A DNA stretch of 48,980 bases from an uncultured Bacteroides sp. (GCA_944321495.1 CALULP010000032.1:1-48980); one strand, 5' to 3'. Numbered from the stretch's first letter, positions 37,798 to 47,379 are shown. Numbers and translations are program-made. Notes: generated by a model not told the origin, from the letters alone.

Positions 37798-40700
37798 AAT
37801 TTTCTTACTTTGCTTCGGTCGGTGGATATATAGCTGTAAATGGCGGGTACGATGTACATGGTGAGCACGGTGGATACCAGCATGCCTCCCACGACCGCCG
37901 TACCCATGGCAATGCGTTGGTTGGCGCCTTCGCCCGAGGCGAAAGCCAGCGGGATAAGGCCGAGGATGGTGGCGGCACTGGTCATCAGGATGGGACGCAG
38001 GCGTTGCAGGGAGGCGTCTTTGATGGCGGTCATCTTGTCTTCGCCCATTTCCTGTTTCTGGTTGGCAAATTCTACGATAAGAATACCGTTCTTTGCCACC
38101 AGCCCGATGAGCATGATGATGCCGATTTGGCTGAACACGTTCATCGTGATGTCGTTGAAGTACATGAAAACCAGTGCGCCCGCAATGGCGAGGGGCACTG
38201 TCAGCATGATGACGACGGGGTCTTTAAAGCTCTCGAACTGTGCCGCCAGGATGAGGTAGATGAGCACGATGGCAAAGATGAAGGCAAACATCAGGCTGGA
38301 GGCGCTTTCGCTGTAGTCCTTGGAGTCGCCCGACAAGGCCGTACGGAACGACTCGTCCAGCACCTCGGCGGCAATCTTGTCCATTTCCTCCAGACCTTGT
38401 CCGATGGTCTTCCCTTCTGCCAGTCCGGAAGAAACGGTGGCCGAAACGAAGCGGTTGTAGCGGTACAGCTTGGGAGGCGCGGTGGCGTAGACCAGTTCCA
38501 CCAGGTTGTCCAGCTGCACCATGTCGCCGTTGCCGCTGCGGATGTACAGGCCTACCAGGTCGGACGGCTTGTTGCGCTGCTGGCGGTTGATTTCGCCCAA
38601 TATCTCATATTGCTTGCCATTCATGTAGAAGTAGCCCATGCGTTGGCCGCTGAGCCCGTACTGCAAAGTCTGTGCAATGTCGCGCGTGCTGATGCCCATG
38701 ACGCCGGCTTTGTCGCGGTTGATGTTGATGCGTGCTTCGGGGTCGCTGAATTTCAGGTTGACGTCCGCCATCTGGAATGTAAGATTCTCGTACACGCGTT
38801 CCATGAACTTGGGCAATACCTTTTGCAGCTTTTCGATGTTGGTGGCCTGCAACACATATTGTATGGGCATGCTGCTGCGCCGTCCGCCGAACGAGGATGC
38901 CTGTTGCACGAAAGCGCGCGCGTCCGTTTCTTTCTGTACGGCTTTCGACAGCTCTTCGGCGACGTCCATCTGTGAGTAGTCGCGTTCGCTGATGTCTTTC
39001 AGCGTGATGCGGATGTTTCCGCTACCGCTGGACACGCGCGCCGTGACGGCCTGCGCGTCGGGGATGATGGAGTCCACCACATCGTTGATGCGTTCCGTAT
39101 AGTCGCGTATGTATTCGTAGCTCACGCCCTCCGCGCCGCTGGTGTTGATGGTGATTTGCGAGCGGTCTTCCAGTGGAGCCATTTCGGCAGGGATGGCGTT
39201 CCACAAGAAGAGAATGACCCCGAACATGCATACCGTAAAGATCAGGGCTATCCACCGTTTCTTTAGAAAAGCGGCAAGCGACCGGCTATACACGCGGTTC
39301 AAGCCCTCGAAGAATGGTTCGGTCTTGCGGTAGAACCAGTTCTTTTTATCCTGCCGTTTCAACAGCTTGGTGGCAAGCATGGGGGTGAACGTCAGGGCGG
39401 CAAAGGCGGAGATAAGCACGGATCCGGATACCACGAAACTGAACTCGCGGAACAGCCTTCCCGTTGTCCCCTCCATGAACACGATGGGGAAGAACACCGC
39501 TACCAGCGTGATGGTGGTGGAAATGACGGCGAAGAAGATTTCCTTGGAGCCTTCGATGCCCGCCTGCAAGGGGGGCATGCCTTTCTCGATGCGTACATAG
39601 ATGTTTTCCGTCATTACAATGGCGTCATCCACTACCAGGCCCACGGCAAGCACCACGGCAAGCATGGACAACACGTTGATGGAGAATCCTGCCACGTACA
39701 TCACGAAGAATGCGCCGATGAGCGATACCGGGATAACGATGCACGGCACCAGCGTAACGCGCCAGTCGCGCAAGAACAGGAAGATGATGATGATAACCAA
39801 GATGAAAGCTTCGTACACCGTGCTTTCCACTTCGCTGATGGAGGCACGGATGAAGCGTGTGTTGTCGAAGCCGTAGCTGTAGGTCACGTCTTCGGGCAGG
39901 TCTTTCTTCATGCGCTCCATGCGTTCGTACACTGCGTCGGCAATCTGTATGTGGTTGGCGCCCGGCTGGGGAATGACTACCACGCCTACCATGGGTACGC
40001 CGTTCATCTTCATGTAACTCTTGATGTCGGCGGGGCCCAGTTCGGCGCGGCCGATGTCGCTGAAGCGGATGATGCGGTTGCCGTCCTCTTTGATGATGAG
40101 GTCGTTAAACTCCTCGGCGGTGTGCATCAGGCCCAAGGTACGGATGGTCAACTCTGTGGTGTTGCCCTCGATGCTTCCCGAAGGCAGCTCGATGTTTTCC
40201 CGGTCTACGGCACTTTTCACGTCGACCGGTGTGATGCCGTAGCCAGACATCTTGGTGGGGTCGAGCCACAGGCGCATGGAGTATTTTTTCTCGCCCCAGA
40301 TGCTGACGCTGCTCACGTCAGAGATGGTCTGCAATTGTTCTTTCACCGTAAGGTCGGCAATCTCGCTCAGCTCAAGCAGCGAGCGTTTGTCGCTTTGGAG
40401 CGCCACCATCAGGATGGGGGTGGCGTCGGCGTCGGCTTTCGATACGGTGGGAGGGTCGCAGTCGTCGGGCAGGTAGCGTTGTGCGCGCGACACCTTGTCG
40501 CGCACGTCGTTGGCGGCGGTTTCCAAGTCGACCGACAGCTCGAATTCTACTGTGATGCGGCTTTGCCCTTGCTGGCTGACGCTGGTAAGCGAGCGGATGC
40601 CGGGAATACCGTTGATGTTCTGTTCCAACGGTTCGGTAATTTGGTTCTCGATGACGTCCGCATTGGCACCCGTGTAAGAGCACGTTACGGAGATGATGGG

Positions 40701-40826
40701 ATTGTCCACCGAAGGATATTCGCGGACTCCCAGATAGTTGTAGCCGATGATGCCGAACAGCAAGATGATGATGGTCAATACCGTTGACAACACCGGACGC
40801 CGTATGCTTAATTCGGATATATTCAC
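37794..40826 (-). CDS. RND-family efflux pump (HAE1 type)
   Basis: This 1010-residue inner-membrane transporter exchanges protons for drugs or other hydrophobic compounds. It has the twelve-helix RND layout: an N-terminal helix (VLSTVLTIIILLFGIIGYNY), a large periplasmic loop, helices 2-6 and the repeat of this pattern in the second half. The proton-relay aspartates appear in helix 4 (VGLVVDDAIVMTENI). The second-half motif is GLVAKNGILIVEFANQ. It lies between the adaptor and TolC genes on the minus strand. A repeat element (40832-40951) separates it from the adaptor gene. The substrate is not evident. Confidence 0.96.
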   Translation of the reverse strand: MNISELSIRRPVLSTVLTIIILLFGIIGYNYLGVREYPSVDNPIISVTCSYTGANADVIENQITEPLEQNINGIPGIRSLTSVSQQGQSRITVEFELSVDLETAANDVRDKVSRAQRYLPDDCDPPTVSKADADATPILMVALQSDKRSLLELSEIADLTVKEQLQTISDVSSVSIWGEKKYSMRLWLDPTKMSGYGITPVDVKSAVDRENIELPSGSIEGNTTELTIRTLGLMHTAEEFNDLIIKEDGNRIIRFSDIGRAELGPADIKSYMKMNGVPMVGVVVIPQPGANHIQIADAVYERMERMKKDLPEDVTYSYGFDNTRFIRASISEVESTVYEAFILVIIIIFLFLRDWRVTLVPCIVIPVSLIGAFFVMYVAGFSINVLSMLAVVLAVGLVVDDAIVMTENIYVRIEKGMPPLQAGIEGSKEIFFAVISTTITLVAVFFPIVFMEGTTGRLFREFSFVVSGSVLISAFAALTFTPMLATKLLKRQDKKNWFYRKTEPFFEGLNRVYSRSLAAFLKKRWIALIFTVCMFGVILFLWNAIPAEMAPLEDRSQITINTSGAEGVSYEYIRDYTERINDVVDSIIPDAQAVTARVSSGSGNIRITLKDISERDYSQMDVAEELSKAVQKETDARAFVQQASSFGGRRSSMPIQYVLQATNIEKLQKVLPKFMERVYENLTFQMADVNLKFSDPEARININRDKAGVMGISTRDIAQTLQYGLSGQRMGYFYMNGKQYEILGEINRQQRNKPSDLVGLYIRSGNGDMVQLDNLVELVYATAPPKLYRYNRFVSATVSSGLAEGKTIGQGLEEMDKIAAEVLDESFRTALSGDSKDYSESASSLMFAFIFAIVLIYLILAAQFESFKDPVVIMLTVPLAIAGALVFMYFNDITMNVFSQIGIIMLIGLVAKNGILIVEFANQKQEMGEDKMTAIKDASLQRLRPILMTSAATILGLIPLAFASGEGANQRIAMGTAVVGGMLVSTVLTMYIVPAIYSYISTDRSKVRKL

Positions 40827-40831
40827 GTTGG

Positions 40832-40951
40832 TAGTGATTAGTGGTTAATGTTTAGTGATTAGTGGTCGCTCGTGTTTAGTGATTGGTGATTAGCGTTTAG
40901 TGATTAGTGTTGTACTGTTTAATTAATCACTAATCACTAACCCCTAACCGT
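40832..40951. repeat. TTAGTGN heptamer repeat inside the efflux operon, copy 3
   Basis: This is a run of seven-base units (TTAGTGA, TTAGTGG, TTAATGT and variants) on the left and a complementary arm (about 40921-40950) on the right. It is the longest of the three elements and fills the whole gap between adaptor and pump genes. In RNA it could fold and affect the balance between adaptor and pump expression; this is inference. Confidence 0.8.
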
Positions 40952-42031
40952 TCAATAAATCTTGTCGAGTGTGACAGGCATGCCCGTGCGCAGTTGTTGG
41001 GTACCGGAGATGATGACCGTATCGCCTTCTGCCAGACCTTTGACGGCTTGTACCAGCGACTCGTTGCGTATGCCGGTGATGATATCCACGGGTTGGGCTT
41101 TCCCGCTTTTGTAAAGGAATACTTTGTCTTTGCCCATTTCCGGCACAATGGCTTGCGAGGGTATGGCCAAGGCGTCCTGCAGCTCATGCCTGCGCAAGGT
41201 AAGTGAGGCATAGCGTCCCGGCATAATGCCCGTAGGATTGGGGTAGAGGGCCCGGATGGTAAGCGTGTGTGTATTCAGGTCGAGGCTCGATTCGCGGGCA
41301 TAGACTTTGGCTTGGTATTGGTTGAGGGAACCTTCCAGGGTGAAGGTCAGCATGGAGCCTATCTTTACGTCGTTGGCGTAGCGTTCGGATACGGCAAATT
41401 CCACTTTCAAAGGGGATATCTTGGTGAGTTTTGCCACTACGGTAGTGGGCGAGGCATAGGTACCCACGCTGACTTGCCTTAAGCCGATGACGCCGTCGAA
41501 AGGTGCGCGCAGTTCGGTCTGTTCTATTTGCGCCTCAACGCTCTCGATGTCCGCATTCAGTGTGGCAAGTTCGGTTTTCACCTGTTCATAAGCTTCCTTG
41601 CTCACGGCGTCGCGCTTCAGCAGGGCATCTTGGCGGAACACCCGGTCTTCGGCCAGTTTCAGTTGCGAGACCAGTCTTTGCAACTGGGCCTGCAGGGGGC
41701 GATCGTTCACTTTGGCAAGCAGTTGCCCCTTGGTGACGTGGGTGCCCTCTTCAAAATTGATGGATACGATTTTGCCCGAAGTCTCGAATGACAGGTCCAC
41801 TTCCTCATCGGGTATCAGGCTTCCTACAAGGGGGATGTCCTCGGTTAATACTTGTGGTTTGACGATGATGGCATTCACGTTCAGTGTCTTCCGTGATTGC
41901 CCGTCGTTATCCGCTACCAGGTCGGCGGCAGCCAGTTCTTCGTTTTCTTTGGGGAGTTGTGAGTAGATTCCTGCCCCGATCAGCCCGATGCCGATGATGG
42001 CTATAAGGCCTCTTTTGACTATTCTATTCAT
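40952..42031 (-). CDS. RND efflux periplasmic adaptor (membrane fusion protein)
   Basis: This 359-residue protein has an N-terminal membrane anchor (GLIAIIGIGLIGAGIYSQLP). The biotinyl-lipoyl-like domain is split (SGKIVSINFEEGTHVTKGQL and TELRAPFDGVIGLRQVSVGT) by a helical hairpin at about 115-170. Beta-barrel and membrane-proximal domains follow. It would link the inner-membrane RND pump to the TolC duct. It is the first gene of the efflux operon. No TAnnTTTG box is visible in the 83 bases before it, so readthrough from rsgA is possible. Confidence 0.93.
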   Translation of the reverse strand: MNRIVKRGLIAIIGIGLIGAGIYSQLPKENEELAAADLVADNDGQSRKTLNVNAIIVKPQVLTEDIPLVGSLIPDEEVDLSFETSGKIVSINFEEGTHVTKGQLLAKVNDRPLQAQLQRLVSQLKLAEDRVFRQDALLKRDAVSKEAYEQVKTELATLNADIESVEAQIEQTELRAPFDGVIGLRQVSVGTYASPTTVVAKLTKISPLKVEFAVSERYANDVKIGSMLTFTLEGSLNQYQAKVYARESSLDLNTHTLTIRALYPNPTGIMPGRYASLTLRRHELQDALAIPSQAIVPEMGKDKVFLYKSGKAQPVDIITGIRNESLVQAVKGLAEGDTVIISGTQQLRTGMPVTLDKIY

Positions 42032-42114
42032 TTGCGTGGTATTAGTAGTATAACCTGTTTATGTCTGTTTTTAATTTCCCATTAAGGGAAAAATTCCCTT
42101 GTGGGGAGTTGCCG

Positions 42115-43047
42115 TCAGTAAGCGGTGCGGTATTTGCTTTCGTCCTTATCCTCCAGCATGCTGAGGTAAGAGGCGTAACGCGACTGACTGATGCGGTGTT
42201 CTTCTACCGCCTGCCTTACGGCGCAACCCGGCTCGTGCCTGTGCGTGCAGTTGCCGTATCGGCAATCTGCCGATGTCCGGAATATTTCGGGGAAATAGTG
42301 CCCTATTTCCTCCTCTTCCATGTCGAATGTGCCGAAGCCTTTGATGCCCGGTGTGTCGATGATGTAGCCCTCACCATCGACGGGGAACATTTCGGAGAAT
42401 GTAGTAGTGTGCATCCCCTTGTTGTGTGCTGTGGAGATTTCGCCAACCTTTGCGGCTGCCTCGGGCAGGATGGCGTTGATAAGTGTGGATTTCCCTACGC
42501 CCGAGTTTCCTGCCAGCAGGGTGATGTTGCCCTTAAGGCATTCTTTGAGTGTATCGATGCCTTCGCCCTGCAGAGCCGATATCCGGAAGCAGGGATAGCC
42601 TATCTGCGTGTACAGTTGCGTCAAGGCATCCAGGTAACGCAGGTCATCGGCGTTGTAGGTGTCTACTTTGTTGAATACAAGATTTACGGGGATACGATAG
42701 GCCTCGGCCGAAGCCAGGAAACGGTCGATGAAGGTGGTGGAGGTTTCCGGGTAGTTGACGGTAACTATCAGCATGCATTGGTCGAGGTTGGCAGCCAGGA
42801 TGTGCGACTGTTTCGAGAGGTTGGAGGCGCGCCGTATGATGTAGTTGCGGCGGTCTTCAATCTCGGTGATGAAAGCAGTCCCTTCGCGGTTGAGCACGAT
42901 TTGCACACGGTCGCCCACCGCTACGGGGTTGGTGCTGCGTATGCCTTTTAGGCGGAAGTTGCCTTTCACCTTGCATTCCACGCACCGGCCCTCGTCGGTT
43001 TTCACCAAGTACCAGCTTCCTGTATTTTTTACGACCAGCCCTCTCAT
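42115..43047 (-). CDS. rsgA: Ribosome small-subunit-dependent GTPase A
   Basis: This 310-residue circularly permuted GTPase helps late maturation of the 30S subunit. An OB-fold comes first ([15 protein letters not shown]). The G domain follows with the permuted order NKVD (G4) ahead of the P-loop [12 protein letters not shown] and DTPG. The C-terminal zinc motif has Cys and His residues in [17 protein letters not shown] chose ATG 43047 ([10 protein letters not shown]). The longer frame from 43131 only adds codons from an intergenic inverted repeat. Confidence 0.95.
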   Translation of the reverse strand: MRGLVVKNTGSWYLVKTDEGRCVECKVKGNFRLKGIRSTNPVAVGDRVQIVLNREGTAFITEIEDRRNYIIRRASNLSKQSHILAANLDQCMLIVTVNYPETSTTFIDRFLASAEAYRIPVNLVFNKVDTYNADDLRYLDALTQLYTQIGYPCFRISALQGEGIDTLKECLKGNITLLAGNSGVGKSTLINAILPEAAAKVGEISTAHNKGMHTTTFSEMFPVDGEGYIIDTPGIKGFGTFDMEEEEIGHYFPEIFRTSADCRYGNCTHRHEPGCAVRQAVEEHRISQSRYASYLSMLEDKDESKYRTAY

Positions 43048-43053
43048 AGTCCT

Positions 43054-43140
43054 AAATGAAGAATGAAGAATCGCCGCTGCGCGACAAAATGAAGAATTCT
43101 GTAGGAACGCGGGTGTGCCATAATTCTTCATTCTTCATTT
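43054..43140. repeat. Inverted repeat of GAAGAAT units between frr and rsgA
   Basis: An 18-bp block, AAATGAAGAATGAAGAAT (43054-43071), is perfectly complementary to 43123-43140, with a third partial copy (AAATGAAGAATTC) in the 51-base spacer. It fills the gap between frr and rsgA and would be transcribed if the two genes form an operon. Confidence 0.85.
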
Positions 43141-43151
43141 TTAGTCCTTCA

Positions 43152-43712
43152 TTACACCGTCATGATTTCTTTCTCCTTGGCAGCCAGCATGTCATCAATC
43201 TGCTTGATGTACTTGTCGTGGGTTTTCTGGAGCTTTTCTTCGCCACTCTTCTGCGCGTCTTCGGCCAGACCTTCTTTCACGGCTTTTTTCAGTGCGTCGA
43301 TGGCATCACGGCGGGCGTTGCGCACGCTCACCTTGGCGGTCTCTCCTTCAGCCTTACATTGCTTGGCCAGTTGGCGGCGGCGTTCTTCGGTAAGGGGAGG
43401 GATGCCGATGCGGATAATTTCGCCGTTGTTTTCCGGCATGATGCCAAGAGAAGAGTCTATGATGGCTTTCTCGATGATGCGGAACATGCTCTTGTCCCAC
43501 GGCTTGATGGCGATACTCCTTGCGTCGGGTGTGGTGACGGCAGCCACGTTGTTGATGGGCACCATCGACCCGTACGAGTCTACGCGGATGCCGTCCAGCA
43601 GGCGCACGTCGGCTTTGCCGGCACGGATGTGTGCCAATGCATCGTCCAGGTACATTACTGCCATGTCCATTTTCTCCTGAGCTTCTCCTAAGATGTCTTT
43701 TACGTCTTTCAT
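43152..43712 (-). CDS. frr: Ribosome recycling factor
   Basis: This 186-residue protein dismantles post-termination ribosomes together with EF-G. The sequence follows the family throughout: MDMAVMYLDDALAHIRAGKA, the conserved PLTEERRRQLAKQ, and VRNARRDAIDALKK ahead of the C-terminal helix. I chose ATG 43712 (MKDVKDILGEAQEKM). The frame continues upstream to 43820, but that extension covers the predicted promoter and has no family similarity. rsgA lies 104 bases downstream on the same strand. Confidence 0.96.
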   Translation of the reverse strand: MKDVKDILGEAQEKMDMAVMYLDDALAHIRAGKADVRLLDGIRVDSYGSMVPINNVAAVTTPDARSIAIKPWDKSMFRIIEKAIIDSSLGIMPENNGEIIRIGIPPLTEERRRQLAKQCKAEGETAKVSVRNARRDAIDALKKAVKEGLAEDAQKSGEEKLQKTHDKYIKQIDDMLAAKEKEIMTV

Positions 43713-43755
43713 ATGCTTGTTTTTGTTAAGAGTTCCTTTGTAAAAGATTGGTGAG

Positions 43756-43763
43756 CAAATGTA
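43756..43763 (-). promoter_or_regulatory. Predicted -7 element of the frr promoter
   Basis: TACATTTG on the minus strand matches TAnnTTTG, 44 bases upstream of the frr start codon. The -33 element is weak (TTGC-like at the expected distance). Confidence 0.55.
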
Positions 43764-43890
43764 GGGCATTTTTTCCTTTCTTGCAACACCGCGTTGTTTT
43801 TTTGCCGATAAGAGATGCACTTCTGTCAGTGCTGTTCCAAAAAACTGAAGATATATGGAATGAATGGTGTGGGGGTTCCTGTATTTCTAT

Positions 43891-43898
43891 TATCTTTG
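43891..43898 (+). promoter_or_regulatory. Predicted -7 element for the transporter gene
   Basis: TATCTTTG matches the Bacteroides consensus and lies 31 bases before the chosen ATG at 43930. It overlaps the longer open frame that starts at 43864 and therefore argues for the later start. Confidence 0.65.
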
Positions 43899-43929
43899 TC
43901 CGCTGAACTTTTTAAGGATTGTTACGATT

Positions 43930-45525
43930 ATGCTTACCGATTTGTTGAATTCTTCCTACTTCGCCCTGTTTCTCATCGTGGCTTTGGGATTTATGTTGGG
44001 GCGGATAAAAATCAAAGGCCTGTCTCTGGATGTGTCGGCAGTGATTTTCATCGCATTGCTTTTTGGGCACTTCGGGGTGGTTATCCCCAAGGAACTGGGG
44101 AATTTCGGCCTTGTGTTGTTTATTTTCACCATCGGCATTCAGGCGGGACCCGGATTTTTCGACTCGTTCCGCAGCAAGGGCAAGACGCTGATTCTGATTA
44201 CGTTGCTCATCGTGGGCTCGGCGGCCTTGACAGCGGTGGGGCTGAAGTATGCTTTTGGCATCGATACGCCCAGCATCGTGGGGCTGGTGGCAGGCGCGTT
44301 GACCAGTACGCCCGGTCTGGCAGTGGCGATAGACAGCACCCAGTCGCCTTTGGCGTCCATCGCTTATGGCATAGCCTATCCGTTTGGTGTGATAGGTGTC
44401 ATCCTCTTCGTCAAGCTATTGCCCAGAATATTGCATGTCGACCTGGCGCAGGAGGCCCGCAAGCTGGAGAAAGAGCGCCGGGGGGAATATCCGGAGTTGT
44501 CGACCTGCATCTTCCGGGTGACGAACCCCGTGATTTTCGGGCGCAGCCTGGCGCAAATCAATGCCCGTGCCATGACGGGGGCGGTCATCTCGCGGCTGAA
44601 GCATGACGGGCAGATTTCCATCCCTACGGCGCAGACCGTGTTGCACGAAGGTGACTACCTGCAGGCGGTGGGCAGTGAGGAAGCCTTGAACCAGTTGGCT
44701 ACGCTGGTAGGCGTGCGCGAGGAAGGCGAACTGCCTTTGCAGGACACGCACGAGATAGTCTCTTTGCTTCTTACCAACAAGGATATGATAAACAAGCAGC
44801 TGGGCGATTTGAACCTGATGCGTACTTTCAGTTGCACCGTTACCCGCGTCCGCAGGAGTGGCATCGACCTGTCCCCCTCGCCGGAACTTGCCTTGAAGTT
44901 TGGCGACAAGCTGATGGTAGTCGGTGAGAAGGAGGGGCTGAAAGGCTTGGCCCGCTTGTTGGGGAATAATGCCAAGAAGTTGTCCGACACCGATTTCTTC
45001 CCCATTGCCATGGGTATTGTACTGGGCGTCTTGTTCGGTCAGTTGAATATCTCTTTCCCCGGAGGCTTGTCTTTTTCGCCGGGACTGACGGGCGGCATCC
45101 TCATTGTCGCCTTGGTGCTGAGCGCCATCGGAAAGACGGGCCCCATCCTTTGGACCATGTCGGGACCTGCCAATCAGTTGCTGCGCCAGTTGGGCTTGCT
45201 GTTGTTTTTGGCTGAAGTGGGGACTTCGGCAGGCAAGACGTTGGTCGCCACGTTCCAGGAAAGCGGCTGGTTGATGTTTGGTGTAGGGGCGGCCATCACG
45301 CTGGTGCCTATGTTGGTGGCAGTGATTGTAGGGCGTCTGTGCTTTAAAATCAGTATGCTCGACCTTCTTGGCACGATTACCGGCGGCATGACCAGTACGC
45401 CCGGTCTTGCGGCGGCCGACTCCATGACGGACAGCAACATCCCCGGTGTGGCCTACGCTACGGTCTATCCCATCGCCATGGTGTTCCTTATCCTCGCCAT
45501 CCAGTTTATGGCGACGCTGGTGTGA
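43930..45525 (+). CDS. AspT/YidE/YbjL-type putative transporter with two TrkA-C domains
   Basis: This protein of about 531 residues has two blocks of hydrophobic helices (residues about 5-180 and 370-530). Each contains the duplicated signature ALTSTPGLAVAIDS or GMTSTPGLAAADS. Between them lie two TrkA-C (RCK_C) domains at about 195-350 (TAQTVLHEGDYLQAVGSEEA, LALKFGDKLMVVGEKEG). This is the architecture of the aspartate:alanine exchanger family and YidE/YbjL proteins. The substrate is unknown. It has its own -7 box. The gene is followed by a long repeat region, not a simple terminator. Confidence 0.9.
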   Translation: MLTDLLNSSYFALFLIVALGFMLGRIKIKGLSLDVSAVIFIALLFGHFGVVIPKELGNFGLVLFIFTIGIQAGPGFFDSFRSKGKTLILITLLIVGSAALTAVGLKYAFGIDTPSIVGLVAGALTSTPGLAVAIDSTQSPLASIAYGIAYPFGVIGVILFVKLLPRILHVDLAQEARKLEKERRGEYPELSTCIFRVTNPVIFGRSLAQINARAMTGAVISRLKHDGQISIPTAQTVLHEGDYLQAVGSEEALNQLATLVGVREEGELPLQDTHEIVSLLLTNKDMINKQLGDLNLMRTFSCTVTRVRRSGIDLSPSPELALKFGDKLMVVGEKEGLKGLARLLGNNAKKLSDTDFFPIAMGIVLGVLFGQLNISFPGGLSFSPGLTGGILIVALVLSAIGKTGPILWTMSGPANQLLRQLGLLLFLAEVGTSAGKTLVATFQESGWLMFGVGAAITLVPMLVAVIVGRLCFKISMLDLLGTITGGMTSTPGLAAADSMTDSNIPGVAYATVYPIAMVFLILAIQFMATLV

Positions 45526-45575
45526 TAATTTCGCAGATTATCCCTACTTTTGCGTCGTTAAATGGAAAATTTGTG

Positions 45576-46033
45576 TACTTTTCTTTTTGCCTTGACGCAA
45601 AAAGAAAAGCTACCAAAAGAAAAAAGTCAAGCGCTGAATCTCCGGGGCTACTCCGGGCAGTCTTCTGCCTAAAGGGCAAAAACTCGCTACGCTCAAACAG
45701 TTTGCCCTTCTTAACGGCAGAAAACCACCCTCCGCTTTACGCCCCTCCGCTTAGGCGCGACCATCCGGCAGAGGGCAGCAGACTTTCCGGTTTGCGGAAT
45801 GCGGCACGCTATGTCTCTACAGAGTAAGGGTTGATGCCGCATGGCTCTCCGGCATTGACCGGCGGGCGTGAAGCGGAGGACGGCGGGCAGGCGTATAAAA
45901 CGGCAGACTGTTTGAGCGAAGCGAGTTTCTGCCGTTTAGCCTGAACACCGGCCGGAGTAGCCCGGCGGGTACAGCCGGGGTCCTTTCTTTTTGGCAGCTT
46001 TTTCTTTCGGACAAGCGAAAGAAAAAGTGCAAA
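45576..46033. repeat. Long imperfect inverted repeat between transporter and aroA
   Basis: The left arm (about 45576-45750) and right arm (about 45861-46033) are diverged inverted copies of one sequence. Each carries an A/T-rich outer part (CTTTTTCTTT-like, GCTACCAAAAGAAA or GCTGCCAAAAAGAAA) and a GC-rich inner part that includes CTCGCTACGCTCAAACAGT or CTCGCTTCGCTCAAACAGT. Open frames read on each strand give the related peptides NSLRSNSLPF in both arms, which shows the homology but not a real gene. It fills the gap of more than 500 bases before aroA; nothing else is seen there. Confidence 0.8.
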
Positions 46034-46049
46034 GACAAATTATTATTTT

Positions 46050-47294
46050 ATGCAATACATTCTTTCCTCTCCCGCCGCTTTGCATACCGACATCTCTTTG
46101 CCGGCATCGAAAAGCATCAGTAACCGTGCGTTGATTCTTCATGCCTTGGCACGCGGGCGACAACCTTTACACCATTTGAGCGATTGTGACGATACCCGTG
46201 TCATGATAGAAGCCTTGCAAGGCAATGATAGGGTGGTGGATATTCTGGCGGCAGGGACGGCCATGCGCTTCCTTACGGCCTACTTCTGCGTGACGCCGGG
46301 CACACGCATCCTTACCGGCACGCAGCGCATGAGGCAGCGGCCAATCGGAATCTTGGTAGAGGCATTGCGCTCGCTGGGTGCACGGATAGATTATGTGGAG
46401 CAGGACGGCTTCCCGCCTTTGCGGGTGACCGGCGCTGCTTTGCAGGGCAGTGAGGTGACACTGGCGGGCAATGTAAGCTCGCAGTACATTTCAGCCTTGC
46501 TCATGGTGGGGACGGTGTTGCCCGGAGGGTTGAGGCTGACGTTGGAAGGCAACATCGTTTCGCGTCCGTACATCGACCTGACCCTTCGACTGATGCGCGA
46601 TTTTGGCGCGCAGGCAGAGTGGGTTTCCGAAGATTGCATCCGGGTTTGTCCGGGAGGGTATAAGGACGTGGAGTTTACGGTGGAAAGCGATTGGAGCGCG
46701 GCGTCCTATTGGTATGAGATGGTGGCATTGGCAGGCCGGGGGGCGGAGGTCTCTTTGCATGGTCTCTTTGCACAGAGCTACCAGGGGGACAGCCGGGGGG
46801 CGGAGCTCTTCTCCCGGTTGGGCGTGCGGACGGCCTATACGGCAGGCGGCGTGCGGCTGTCTTATAGCGGGAACACCGTGGAGCGTTTGGAGGAAGATTT
46901 GGTGGATATCCCCGACCTGGCGCAGACCTTTGTGGTGACCTGCTGCTTGCTGGGAGTGCCTTTCCGCTTCACAGGTCTGCAAAGCCTTAAGATCAAGGAA
47001 ACGGACCGCATCGAGGCATTGAAAGCAGAGTTGCGCAAACTGGGCTACATAGTGCGCTCCGAGCACGACAGCGTGTTGTCGTGGGAGGGCGAGCGTTGCG
47101 AGCCTTGCGCCAGTCCCGTCATCCGCACTTACGAAGACCATCGCATGGCCATGGCTTTTGCGCCCGCCAGCCTGAGGGTACCCGGGCTGTGCATTGCCGA
47201 GCCGCAGGTAGTGTCCAAGTCCTATCCCGCTTATTGGCAGCATTTGCAGGCGGCAGGATTCCTCTGTAAAGACGCGGCGTGCCCCCTTTCCTGA
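46050..47294 (+). CDS. aroA: 3-phosphoshikimate 1-carboxyvinyltransferase (EPSP synthase)
   Basis: This 414-residue enzyme joins phosphoenolpyruvate to shikimate 3-phosphate in chorismate synthesis. Motifs are LPASKSISNRALIL (substrate-binding Lys, Ser and Arg), AGTAMRFLTA, QRMRQRPIG, SSQYISALLM, DWSAASYWYE, IKETDRIEAL and TYEDHRMAMAFA. The Asp and Glu of the last three are typical active-site residues. The form is that found in Bacteroidetes. Its ATG lies just 16 bases after the long inverted repeat, so its promoter must lie in or before the repeat. Confidence 0.95.
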   Translation: MQYILSSPAALHTDISLPASKSISNRALILHALARGRQPLHHLSDCDDTRVMIEALQGNDRVVDILAAGTAMRFLTAYFCVTPGTRILTGTQRMRQRPIGILVEALRSLGARIDYVEQDGFPPLRVTGAALQGSEVTLAGNVSSQYISALLMVGTVLPGGLRLTLEGNIVSRPYIDLTLRLMRDFGAQAEWVSEDCIRVCPGGYKDVEFTVESDWSAASYWYEMVALAGRGAEVSLHGLFAQSYQGDSRGAELFSRLGVRTAYTAGGVRLSYSGNTVERLEEDLVDIPDLAQTFVVTCCLLGVPFRFTGLQSLKIKETDRIEALKAELRKLGYIVRSEHDSVLSWEGERCEPCASPVIRTYEDHRMAMAFAPASLRVPGLCIAEPQVVSKSYPAYWQHLQAAGFLCKDAACPLS

Positions 47295-47322
47295 ATATAA
47301 CCTATTTGATGCATGTGCAGAT

Positions 47323-47379
47323 GTAGAGACGCGGTACGCCGCGCCTCCACACGCTGGCGTGTTTATCCTTACGGATAAA
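47323..47379. terminator. Three consecutive hairpins downstream of aroA
   Basis: Three adjacent stems are visible: a 12-bp GC-rich stem at 47323-47350, ACACGC/GCGTGT at 47349-47362 and TTTATCC/GGATAAA at 47362-47379. No long T-tract follows, so a termination role for aroA is only likely, not shown. Confidence 0.45.

Noticed and set aside
45522..46038. Two small open frames on opposite strands before aroA.
   Set aside because: They are translations of the two arms of a long inverted repeat; their similarity comes from the repeat, not from gene function.
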